Shown here one piece after another: positions 1 to 5,412 of a stretch of DNA of 6,422 nucleotides (positions are counted from its first letter, which is position 1; the number at the start of each line of letters is the position of its first letter). The notes under the pieces were generated by a model that worked only from the letters and a program-made list of their open reading frames with translations, was not told the DNA's origin and ran no database searches. This DNA comes from CAJWBT01 sp964401855 (lineage in GTDB: Bacteria; Chloroflexota; Dehalococcoidia; Lucifugimonadales; UBA3495): the NCBI GenBank assembly GCA_964401855.1, contig CAYOAF010000035.1, forward strand, positions 1 to 6,422, read 5' to 3'. The position numbers and the translations under genes are program-made.

Positions 1-129
1 GTCTTGGCGGACCTGGAGAAAACCCATGGGCCCGGCACCAGCGTGGCATTGTACCCCTACGCGCCACTCCAGATGCCGGTCTCCTCGATGGTCTGGGCGG
101 TGCCCCAAGCGGCTGGCCGGGCAGTCTAG
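1..129 (+). CDS. C-terminal end of an unidentified protein, possibly LarA/DUF2088-like (5' partial)
   Basis: Frame 1 is open from the left edge to a TAG at 127-129 and gives 42 residues beginning VLADLEKTHGPGTSVALYPY. About 35 of 42 codons end in G or C, matching the real genes in this window, so I read it as the tail of a plus-strand gene. The piece 'LEKTHGPGTSVALYPYAPLQ' followed by a Pro resembles the last strand and loop of nickel-dependent lactate racemase (LarA/DUF2088) proteins, which often end with a pattern like 'HGxxAxVxVxPxGxxxxP'. That assignment is a memory-based pattern match over a short stretch and is weak. No signal peptide or membrane segment is visible in this part. The first LLM gene starts 410 bp downstream, too far to assume an operon. 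Confidence 0.5.
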   Translation, partial: VLADLEKTHGPGTSVALYPYAPLQMPVSSMVWAVPQAAGRAV

Positions 130-156
130 CATCCGGTCAACTTGGTTTTGAGAAGA

Positions 157-250
157 TGTCATTCTGAGGAGCGGAGCGACGAAGAACCTCATTGTTGCGA
201 TGAGATTCTTCGCGGAGTCTATCCTGAGCGGAGCCGAAGGGCTCAGAGTT
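157..250. repeat. Composite dispersed-type intergenic repeat with internal dyads
   Basis: Two related units lie close together. Unit one (about 157-190) contains CATTCTGAGGAGCGGAGCGA followed by a GAAGAACCTC end. Unit two (about 221-250) contains ATCCTGAGCGGAGCCGAAGG followed by GCTCAGAG. Between them a 12-bp imperfect hairpin (arms 181-192 and 200-211, 7-nt loop) pairs GAAGAACCTCAT with ATGAGATTCTTC. A second dyad, CTGAGC/GCTCAG, has arms 224-229 and 241-246. Sequences of this type recur between genes in many environmental genomes, and their translated shadow 'FGSAQDRLRE' is a common false-ORF signature; I recognise it here on the minus strand. Only one composite copy is in the window, so its dispersed nature is prior knowledge, not shown here. 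Confidence 0.6.
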
Positions 251-259
251 TGTGAAGAA

Positions 260-296
260 ATATGATTCCCGGCCCGGCACAGGCCGAGAATCATAT
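260..296. repeat. 15-bp inverted repeat (hairpin), 7-nt loop
   Basis: The left arm ATATGATTCCCGGCC (260-274) and right arm GGCCGAGAATCATAT (282-296) pair at 14 of 15 positions. The single imperfect position is C opposite A on the plus strand, which becomes a U-G wobble in a minus-strand transcript, so the stem is complete in minus-strand RNA. No U-tract follows on the plus strand. On the minus strand it is followed by TTCTTCACAAACT, a poor tail. It may be a degenerate bidirectional terminator for the upstream gene, part of the neighbouring repeat, or a small mobile hairpin element. Confidence 0.65.
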
Positions 297-304
297 ACAA
301 AATC

Positions 305-320
305 AGTCGCCTGGGCGACT
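305..320. repeat. 7-bp dyad with 2-bp spacer
   Basis: AGTCGCC (305-311) and GGCGACT (314-320) form a perfect inverted repeat around TG. The loop is too short for a stable RNA hairpin, so it would suit a dimeric regulator better. It lies 220 bp upstream of the first LLM gene with no recognised promoter beside it, so an operator role is speculative. Confidence 0.3.
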
Positions 321-530
321 CCGAGCCCAACACATTCACAAGCTCTCAAAAGGACAACTCGCAGATTTGAGTTGACTGAATACTGGTGATCGGTGACCGA
401 CTCCGCAAGATAGGTTTTCCGGGAGGAATACCCTCCCCGCCGTCTTGACTGGGCTGTTTTGAACGGGTAGTGGCGCCGCCGTTGCGAGTACCCTGCTTTC
501 TGCACCACTCCCCTTGAGCGGGGCCAAACA

Positions 531-539
531 AGGTGATCC
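531..539 (+). promoter_or_regulatory. Ribosome binding site of the first LLM gene
   Basis: AGGTGATCC directly abuts the ATG at 540 and is the exact complement of the conserved GGATCACCT near the 3' end of 16S rRNA. The purine core AGGTG sits only 4 nt from the start codon. The second paralog has a similar short-spaced GAGGTGA, which supports both starts. Confidence 0.6.
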
Positions 540-1511
540 ATGGCCGAAGCCCGGAAGATCGAAATAGGAATCGGAGTCGGCGGCATGTCCCATGGCCAGT
601 TGGGCGTGGATGTGATGATTGAGGCCGCTGCCCGTGCCGAAGGAGAAGGGTACGATTTCCTCACCCTCGCCGACCACATGCTTTGGCGGCATCCCACTCT
701 GGATTCGCTGGTAATGATGGGCCTGATCTTGGCCAACACCAAAACGATCAAAGTGGGAACGGTGCTCCTGGTACCCCTCCGGCATCCCACCATCACTGCC
801 AAGATGGTCGGCACCCTGGACTATATCGCCCACGGGCGGGTCTTTTTGATCCCGGCAGTTGGCGGCGACTACTCTCACGAGTACGAGTCCTGCGGGGTCA
901 AGGTGAGCGAGCGGGCCGGCCGGACCAACGAGTCGCTGGAGATCATGCGCCTCCTGTGGTCGGGAGAGCAGGCAAATTACGAAGGCCGGTATTATCGTAT
1001 CCAAGACGCCACCATGCTGCCGGCGCCGGTTCAGCCCGGTGGGCCTCCCTTCTGGCTGGCCCACCGGGGAAAGTCCGAAGCCGCAATCCGGCGCACGGCC
1101 AGGCTGGGCCAGGGGTGGTTTGCCTCCTGGGTCAGCCCCGGACGGTTCCAGAATGTCTGGGACCGCACGCTGGAGTACGCTCAAGGGTACGGCAGGGACC
1201 CATCAATCTTCACTCCAGCCAGCATCATACGGATTTACGTGTCGGATGACAAAGAAGACGCCATCCAGAGGACCTCGGCCAACCGCACCAGGATCTACGG
1301 ACACGCCAGTAACCCTGGAATGGCGGACCACCTCCAATGCCTGGGTACGCCGCAACAATGCGCGGAAAAACTGCAGGCCTATCTTGACGCCGGGCTGACT
1401 CACATCCACGTCGAGGTGCCCGCTCCACCGGAAGAACAGGACGAGCAACTCAAGGCGATTGCCCGGGACGTGCTGCCTCTGGTGGGTATCAACCTGGGAG
1501 CGTCCCGCTGA
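540..1511 (+). CDS. LLM-class (luciferase-like) flavin/F420-dependent oxidoreductase, paralog 1
   Basis: This 323-residue protein fits the bacterial luciferase-like TIM-barrel family (PF00296), whose members use FMNH2 or F420 for monooxygenation or hydride transfer. Features seen in order: strand one 'IEIGIGVGG' (7-15), helix and strand 'RAEGEGYDFLTLADHM' (32-47) with His46, 'KVGTVLLVPLRHP' (71-83), 'TLDYIAHGRVFLIPAVGG' (92-109), 'GRTNESLEIMRLLW' (127-140), 'YEGRYYRIQ' (147-155), and 'GGPPFWLAHRG' (167-177). These match the family's usual cofactor-binding loops. There is no signal peptide or membrane segment, so it should be cytoplasmic. The ATG is supported by the adjacent ribosome binding site and by the gapless alignment with the downstream paralog from residue 1. 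Cofactor (FMN or F420) and substrate cannot be read from the sequence. It is probably co-transcribed with the second copy 86 bp downstream. Confidence 0.93.
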   Translation: MAEARKIEIGIGVGGMSHGQLGVDVMIEAAARAEGEGYDFLTLADHMLWRHPTLDSLVMMGLILANTKTIKVGTVLLVPLRHPTITAKMVGTLDYIAHGRVFLIPAVGGDYSHEYESCGVKVSERAGRTNESLEIMRLLWSGEQANYEGRYYRIQDATMLPAPVQPGGPPFWLAHRGKSEAAIRRTARLGQGWFASWVSPGRFQNVWDRTLEYAQGYGRDPSIFTPASIIRIYVSDDKEDAIQRTSANRTRIYGHASNPGMADHLQCLGTPQQCAEKLQAYLDAGLTHIHVEVPAPPEEQDEQLKAIARDVLPLVGINLGASR

Positions 1512-1587
1512 TTGAACAAACCAGCCCGGCCCACGTTCGGCTTTCGGTGGCATTTTCCATACTCGACGCCAACTCGAGGGATAAACT

Positions 1588-1594
1588 GAGGTGA
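1588..1594 (+). promoter_or_regulatory. Ribosome binding site of the second LLM gene
   Basis: GAGGTGA ends 3 nt before the ATG at 1598. The spacing is short but mirrors that of the first paralog. The 86-bp gap before it holds a weak CTCGA/TCGAG stem (1562-1578) and no convincing promoter or terminator, consistent with readthrough from the first copy. Confidence 0.6.
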
Positions 1595-1597
1595 CCA

Positions 1598-2569
1598 ATG
1601 TCCGAAGACAGTAAGATCCAAATAGGGACCGGCGTCGGCGGCGCATCCCTCGGCCTGGTGGGCGCTGAAGAGACGATCGCAGCTGCCGTCCGCGCCGAGG
1701 AGGAAGGGTACGATTTCCTCACCCTGGACGACCATATGTACTGGCTGCATCCCTCCCTGGATTCCCTTGTCATGATGGGCTTGGTCCTGACCCATACCAA
1801 AAAGATCAGGGTGGGGACGGTACTCCTGGTGCCCCTGCGGCATCCCTCCATCACCGCCAAGATGGTTTCCACCCTGGACTACATCTCCAACGGGCGAACC
1901 TTTCTGCTCCCGGCCGTCGGTGGCGACTACCAGCACGAATACGAGTCCTGCGGGGTCAAGGTGAGTGAGCGGGCCGGCCGCACCGCCGAGTCGCTGAAGA
2001 TCATGCGCCTCTTGTGGACCGGAGAGAAGGTAAATTACGAAGGCCGGTATTACCGTATCCAGGACGCCACGATGATGCCGGCGCCGGCTCAGCCCGGGGG
2101 GCCTCCCTTCTGGCTGGCCCACCGGGGAAGGGCCGAGGCCGCAACCCGGCGCACGGCCAGGCTGTGCCAAGGGTGGTACTCCTCCTTTGTCAGCCCCGCA
2201 CGGTTCGAGCGCGAGTGGACCCGCACGCTGGAGTACGCCGAAAAGTACGGCAAAGACCCGTCCACCCTTATTCCGGCGGGCAACCTCCGGATATACGTGG
2301 CGGACAGCAAAGAAGAAGCTATCGAGAGGACTGCGGCCAACCGCACTAGGGTCTACGGGCACCCCCCCAATCCTGGAATGGCGGACCACCTCCAGTGCGT
2401 GGGTACGCCGGAGCAGTGCGCGGAAAAACTGCAAGCCTACCTTGACGCCGGCCTGACCCACATCAACATCGCCATTCCTGCCCCACCGGAAGAGCGGGAC
2501 GAGCAACTGAACGCGATTGTCCGGGACGTGTTGCCTCAGGTGGGGATCAACCTGAGAGCGTCCCGCTGA
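1598..2569 (+). CDS. LLM-class (luciferase-like) flavin/F420-dependent oxidoreductase, paralog 2
   Basis: This 323-residue protein has the same fold and motifs as the preceding gene: 'RAEEEGYDFLTLDDHM' (32-47), 'VGTVLLVPLRHP' (72-83), 'LLPAVGGDY' (103-111), 'YEGRYYRIQ' (147-155) and 'GGPPFWLAHRG' (167-177). Changes concentrate at positions 2-35, 44-50 (LADHMLWRHP becomes LDDHMYWLHP), 190-197 (GQGWFASW becomes CQGWYSSF) and 201-230, while residues 105-177 are about 89% identical. In this barrel family the segment after the first strands and the loop around 190-230 commonly shape the substrate pocket, so the copies may differ in substrate; that is inference. Both frames are intact with no internal stop, so both copies are probably functional. 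The gene ends 18 bp before the convergent MmgE/PrpD stop. Cytoplasmic, no signal peptide. Confidence 0.93.
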   Translation: MSEDSKIQIGTGVGGASLGLVGAEETIAAAVRAEEEGYDFLTLDDHMYWLHPSLDSLVMMGLVLTHTKKIRVGTVLLVPLRHPSITAKMVSTLDYISNGRTFLLPAVGGDYQHEYESCGVKVSERAGRTAESLKIMRLLWTGEKVNYEGRYYRIQDATMMPAPAQPGGPPFWLAHRGRAEAATRRTARLCQGWYSSFVSPARFEREWTRTLEYAEKYGKDPSTLIPAGNLRIYVADSKEEAIERTAANRTRVYGHPPNPGMADHLQCVGTPEQCAEKLQAYLDAGLTHINIAIPAPPEERDEQLNAIVRDVLPQVGINLRASR

Positions 2570-2578
2570 TCGAACAGA

Positions 2579-2595
2579 CCGGCCCGCTCAGCCGG
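2579..2595. terminator. Weak GC hairpin at a convergent gene junction
   Basis: CCGGC (2579-2583) and GCCGG (2591-2595) pair around a 7-nt loop and overlap the stop codon of the MmgE/PrpD gene, 10 bp after the second LLM stop. No T-tract follows on either strand, so intrinsic termination is doubtful. It is noted because it is the only dyad I see between two convergent genes. Confidence 0.2.
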
Positions 2596-3958
2596 CCACC
2601 AGCAGGGAGGGCAACTCCTTCACGTCGGGCACGTTCTCCAGGCCGTCCACCATCTCAAGGACCTGCACCTGCCGCGGCGGTGAGAGCACTGAGGCGCAGG
2701 AGCGGCGGAATCGCTCCCGCAACTCCTCGGGGGTCATCGGATCGAAGGGCGAGCCTCTTGGGCCTTCCTGGGTCCGCTCCAGCACCCGGCCGTCTTTCAG
2801 GCGAAGCTGGAGCCGGGTGAGCTTGCGTCGCGGCCCTTCAGCCTCCGGGTTGGCTTCGGCCACCATCCTGCGGGCCACGCCCAAGATGGCCTCGTCCTTC
2901 CACAGGCTGGGGTCGGCATACAGGGGCAGGTCGTTACTCCCCTTCGCCAGGCGCAGGCCGCAGGAGAAGGCCAAGCTCCATTGGGCGGAGACCCGGTCCC
3001 AGGGCTCGTAGATGGAGGCGCCGTGGCTGAGGAAGTGAGAGCTGAGGTGAAAGCGTATCTCCTCCACCTGGTCCGCAGTCACGCCATGGTCCTCCACCAG
3101 GTTGACGAAGGTGTTCAGCGGAGCCTCCATGGGGCCAAGGGGATACTGGCGAAAGCAGACGTCGAGGACCTTGAAGTCCTGGCCTAGGCCCTGGAACAGC
3201 ACGTCCCAATCGGCGGTGTCGGCAAAGGTATGGCAGATACCCCGTTTGCCCTCAAGTGGCGCCCCCGGGGAGGTTACTCCCAGGCGGGTGAGGAGCACCG
3301 ACTGGATGCCGTGGCGCGCGCCCAGGCCCCGATGCATGATATTGACGTCGCCGCCCGTCTGGTCGAACTCCAGGGTCCCCGCCGCGTGGCTGGCGGCGAC
3401 GCCCAGGGCGGTGGCCATATCTTCTTCACCCAGGCCCGCCAGCCGGCCCGCCACGGCGGTGGCGACGAAGACGCCACACACGCTTGGGGGATGGAAGCCT
3501 CGCAGGATAATGGACGGCATCATGGCGTTCTGGAGACGCCACATGAGGTCGTAGCCCAGGGCTACGGCGCCGATGACCTCCTTGCCGGAGATGGGCGCCT
3601 TCTCCGCCAGAGCCAGGGCCACGGGGACGGTGACACCGCCGGCGCTCCCGGGAGCCGTCTGGAAGCCGTCCTCCATGCCGCTCCCCGCGGCAAAGGTCGA
3701 GTTGACCAGGGCTGCATCCTGGGCAGCGACCCAGGTCCCGAAGTTGGCGATGGTGCCCTCCGGCCGGCCGCCGTACTCCTCGATGTATCGATGAAAAGGC
3801 TGAGTCCAGGGCATGGTGGAGCCCAACATCGTGGCGCCCAACTGGTGGAGGATACAGCTCCTGGTCAGCCGGACCGCCTCGAGGGGCAGGTCTTCGAACC
3901 GGACCCCGGCGGCATACCGGGCCAGTTCCCGGGTGACCTCTTGCTCTGATGCGGCCAT
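2588..3958 (-). CDS. MmgE/PrpD family protein with an atypical active site
   Basis: This 456-residue protein matches the MmgE/PrpD fold (2-methylcitrate dehydratase, cis-aconitate decarboxylase, iminodisuccinate epimerase) in length and order. The N-terminal helical part shows 'LTRSCILHQLGATMLG' (31-46), 'ALVNSTFAAGS' (83-93), 'VPVALALAE' (111-119) and 'GFHPPSVCGVF' (154-164). The middle and C-terminal lid part shows 'PLEGKRGI' (234-241), 'QWSLAFSCGLRLAKG' (326-340) and 'RLKDGRVLERTQEGP' (386-400) followed by 'SPFDPMTPEELRERF'. Against the consensus I remember, the usual HP before the first G is Ser105-Ala106, the Lys of 'VKRxHxG' is Asn206, the Lys of 'FKPYP' is Arg270, and the later HP is Ala279-Pro280; Asp97, Thr101 and His156 remain. 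It is therefore family-level only and probably not a classical PrpD. The start is fixed by TAGGAGGA 4 nt upstream. Cytoplasmic. It is convergent with the LLM pair and divergent from the CapA-like gene. Confidence 0.9.
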   Translation of the reverse strand: MAASEQEVTRELARYAAGVRFEDLPLEAVRLTRSCILHQLGATMLGSTMPWTQPFHRYIEEYGGRPEGTIANFGTWVAAQDAALVNSTFAAGSGMEDGFQTAPGSAGGVTVPVALALAEKAPISGKEVIGAVALGYDLMWRLQNAMMPSIILRGFHPPSVCGVFVATAVAGRLAGLGEEDMATALGVAASHAAGTLEFDQTGGDVNIMHRGLGARHGIQSVLLTRLGVTSPGAPLEGKRGICHTFADTADWDVLFQGLGQDFKVLDVCFRQYPLGPMEAPLNTFVNLVEDHGVTADQVEEIRFHLSSHFLSHGASIYEPWDRVSAQWSLAFSCGLRLAKGSNDLPLYADPSLWKDEAILGVARRMVAEANPEAEGPRRKLTRLQLRLKDGRVLERTQEGPRGSPFDPMTPEELRERFRRSCASVLSPPRQVQVLEMVDGLENVPDVKELPSLLVAG

Positions 3959-3962
3959 TGCG

Positions 3963-3970
3963 TCCTCCTA
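3963..3970 (-). promoter_or_regulatory. Strong ribosome binding site of the MmgE/PrpD gene
   Basis: Read on the minus strand this is TAGGAGGA, followed by CGCA and then the ATG at 3958-3956. It is the strongest Shine-Dalgarno match in the window and fixes the start. Confidence 0.85.
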
Positions 3971-4010
3971 TGGGCGGGTTAGGGATTGGCTGGAAACTGC
4001 CTGTCCCGGA

Positions 4011-4016
4011 ATTATA
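4011..4016 (-). promoter_or_regulatory. Candidate -10 box for the MmgE/PrpD gene
   Basis: A perfect TATAAT reads on the minus strand at 4016-4011, within otherwise GC-rich DNA. Transcription would begin near 4004, giving a leader of about 45 nt with the strong ribosome binding site. A matching -35 is weak: TCGAAG at a 16-bp spacing matches 3 of 6. The orientation fits the minus-strand gene, so a promoter is likely, but the -35 may be helped by an activator. Confidence 0.5.
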
Positions 4017-4056
4017 CCCTGTTGGCAACCGACTTCGAGATGCGACCCGGCCGGTG

Positions 4057-4103
4057 GGCCGAAGAACAAGGCTTCAGGGGACCGGACGGCCGTGTCTTCG
4101 GCC
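4057..4103. repeat. 9-bp perfect inverted repeat in the divergent promoter region
   Basis: GGCCGAAGA (4057-4065) and TCTTCGGCC (4095-4103) are exact reverse complements separated by 29 nt. The interval also holds the 8-bp palindrome ACGGCCGT (4086-4093). The repeat lies between the minus-strand -10 at 4011-4016 and the plus-strand -35 at 4123. That placement suits a shared regulator site, but a chance match in GC-rich DNA is possible. Confidence 0.35.
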
Positions 4104-4122
4104 TCGGGGCGTACTTAAGCGT

Positions 4123-4150
4123 CTGATAGCCCCGGGTGGTGTGCTACACT
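4123..4150 (+). promoter_or_regulatory. Candidate sigma-70-type promoter of the CapA-like gene
   Basis: An extended -10, TGCTACACT (4142-4150), lies 16 bp after CTGATA (4123-4128), which matches 4 of 6 of the TTGACA consensus. Transcription would start near 4157, leaving a leader of about 58 nt that begins with a small CGTCC/GGACG stem (4153-4167). If correct, the in-frame GTG at 4161 would be almost at the 5' end, which argues for the ATG at 4215 as the true start. Confidence 0.4.
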
Positions 4151-4214
4151 CACGTCCGGTGTGGACGCGCTTGCGCCTGGGGCCGGAATAGTCGACATAG
4201 GAAAGGTAGCCACG

Positions 4215-5366
4215 ATGGTTCAGAACAAGGAGAAGCCAATCACGCTGGTCGGGGTGGGCGACATCAGCCCCAACCGGGACGACCCGCCCTCCATCTTCCG
4301 TTTCACCCGGGACACCTTCCGCGCCGCGGACATAGTTTTCGGTCAGATGGAGAGCCCCCTGTCCGACCGAGGCACGCCCCAGTTCACCCCCCATAGCCCC
4401 AAACGTCTTCCGGCCAGGAACATCTCAGCACTCACCGAGGAGGGTGCCGGGTTCGACATCATGTCCTTCGCGTGCAATCACGCCATGGACTGCGGCGAGG
4501 ATGCCTTCTTCGATACCCTCGACGCCCTGGCCAAGAACAACATAGCGGTGGTCGGCGCCGGAAAGAACATTGTTGAAGCGAGGAAACCCGTCATCCTGGA
4601 AAGGAATGGCACCAAGATCGGCTTCTTGGCCTATCTGTCCATCCTCTTCCCCGGTCTGGAGGCGGAGGAGGAGCTTCCGGGTTGCGCCCCGTTGAGGGCT
4701 TCCCACTACTACCACACGTTTGACTTCCAGCCGGGCTGCCCTCCCCACGTCGTCACCGCCGTCCTGCCCGAATATCTGAAGGCCATGGAGGAGGACATCA
4801 AGGCGCTGCGGCCCCAGGTGGATGTGCTGGTGGTCTCCATGCACGCCGGCGTCCACAACATCCGGGCCACGGTAGCTATGTATCAGAAAGAGGCAGCCTA
4901 CGCCGCGATAGACGCCGGGGCGGACCTGATCTGGCAGCACCATTCCCACATACTCAAGGGCGCCGAATGCTACAAGGGCAAGGCCATCTTCTACGGCCTG
5001 GGCAACTTCGCCCTGGAGCACACCCTGGAAATTTCCAGCACGCGGCCGGCGGGGGATTACGAGTGGAAGGAGGGGCGTCTGAAGAGGTACTACTTTCGAT
5101 TGAAGCAGCCCCTCGGCTATGAGAAGCACGGATTCCACCCCGAAGCCCTGAGGACCATGATCGCCAAGGCCTACATCCAGGATAAGAAGATTCAGAAGGT
5201 GACCTACATCCCCACCTATATCACTCCCAACCTGGAGCCCGAGGTGCTGACGAGGGCGGATGCGCGGGCCCAAGAGGTCTTTGACTACATGGAGCAGATC
5301 TCGGCCGAAGAAGGCCTGGAGGTCAGCTTCTCTTGGGATGGCGACGAGGTCTTGATTTCCAGCTAG
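4215..5366 (+). CDS. CapA-family metallophosphoesterase-like protein
   Basis: From the ATG at 4215 this is 383 residues and fits the CapA/poly-gamma-glutamate-synthesis domain (PF09587), related to calcineurin-like phosphoesterases. Motifs in order: 'LVGVGDISP' (11-19, Asp16), 'QMESPLSDRG' (44-53, Glu46, the family's 'LEtPL' position), 'ACNHAMDCG' (86-94, Asn88 and His89), 'VVGAGKN' (112-118), 'VSMHAGVHN' (207-215, His210), 'DAGADLIWQHHSHIL' (233-247), and 'YKGKAIFYGLGNF' (253-265). These are the expected metal-ligand segments, so it is probably catalytically competent. It lacks the N-terminal membrane anchor of classical CapA and has no signal peptide, so it appears soluble and cytoplasmic. 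No capB, capC or ligase genes are nearby, so polyglutamate synthesis is unlikely here; hydrolysis of a small phospho- or amide substrate is possible. GAAAGG at 4201-4206 serves as ribosome binding site. An in-frame GTG at 4161 would add 18 residues but has poorer support. Confidence 0.88.
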   Translation: MVQNKEKPITLVGVGDISPNRDDPPSIFRFTRDTFRAADIVFGQMESPLSDRGTPQFTPHSPKRLPARNISALTEEGAGFDIMSFACNHAMDCGEDAFFDTLDALAKNNIAVVGAGKNIVEARKPVILERNGTKIGFLAYLSILFPGLEAEEELPGCAPLRASHYYHTFDFQPGCPPHVVTAVLPEYLKAMEEDIKALRPQVDVLVVSMHAGVHNIRATVAMYQKEAAYAAIDAGADLIWQHHSHILKGAECYKGKAIFYGLGNFALEHTLEISSTRPAGDYEWKEGRLKRYYFRLKQPLGYEKHGFHPEALRTMIAKAYIQDKKIQKVTYIPTYITPNLEPEVLTRADARAQEVFDYMEQISAEEGLEVSFSWDGDEVLISS

Positions 5367-5412
5367 CCCCACCCTCCCTCCGGGAACGGAAGTGAAGCCG
5401 GTGGGTGTGGGT

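Larger units (their letters stand above)
130..539. other. 410-bp gene-free region rich in inverted repeats
   Basis: I see no credible gene here. Minus-strand open frames through it run into, and are shadows of, the LLM gene. It contains the composite repeat at 157-250, a 15-bp hairpin at 260-296, a dyad at 305-320, and shorter stem candidates: CAACTC/GAGTTG at 355-374, GGGAGG/CCTCCC at 421-437, and CCCC/GGGG at 510-523 just before the first LLM ribosome binding site. A TTGACT at 445-450 has correct 17-bp spacing to 468-473, but that -10 (TAGTGG) is poor, so no promoter is called. Confidence 0.6.
515..2587 (+). repeat. Tandem gene duplication, period 1058 bp
   Basis: The two LLM genes align without gaps at an offset of 1058 bp, and by hand count 244 of 323 residues are identical. 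Homology continues past both stops: the 20 nt starting at the TGA (1509 and 2567) differ at only 3 positions, all transitions, and then similarity fades at about 1528 and 2586. On the 5' side the short AAAC...GGTGA leader is also shared. Local identity is uneven: about 90% at nucleotide level over roughly 943-1121 versus 2001-2179, much lower near the N-terminus. The outer limits given are approximate. Confidence 0.9.

Noticed and set aside
157..320. Repeated dyads as a CRISPR array
   Set aside because: The units differ in sequence and length, there are no regularly spaced identical repeats with unique spacers, and no cas genes are present.
445..473. TTGACT with 17-bp spacing upstream of the first LLM gene as a promoter
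   Set aside because: The paired -10 (TAGTGG) matches only 2 of 6 consensus positions, too weak to call.
137..814. Minus-strand open frame of 225 codons ending in the intergenic repeat
   Set aside because: Its C-terminal 'FGSAQDRLRE' segment is the translated shadow of the intergenic repeat and the rest is antisense to the LLM gene.
336..1184. Minus-strand open frame of 282 codons over the first LLM gene
   Set aside because: It mirrors the antisense frame of the second copy, has low-complexity composition typical of shadow frames, and runs into the intergenic repeats.
1400..2506. Long minus-strand open frame (368 codons) antisense to the LLM pair
   Set aside because: It is antisense to well-conserved genes, its translation shows no family motif, and similar antisense frames appear in both copies simply because the genes are duplicated and GC-rich.
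3230..3949. Plus-strand open frame of 239 codons antisense to the MmgE/PrpD gene
   Set aside because: The minus-strand gene has clear family motifs and a strong ribosome binding site; this frame has neither.
4161..4214. Upstream GTG start adding 18 residues to the CapA-like protein
   Set aside because: It has no good ribosome binding site, lies almost at the predicted transcription start, and the extra residues match no family motif. The ATG at 4215 places the first conserved strand at residues 8-16.
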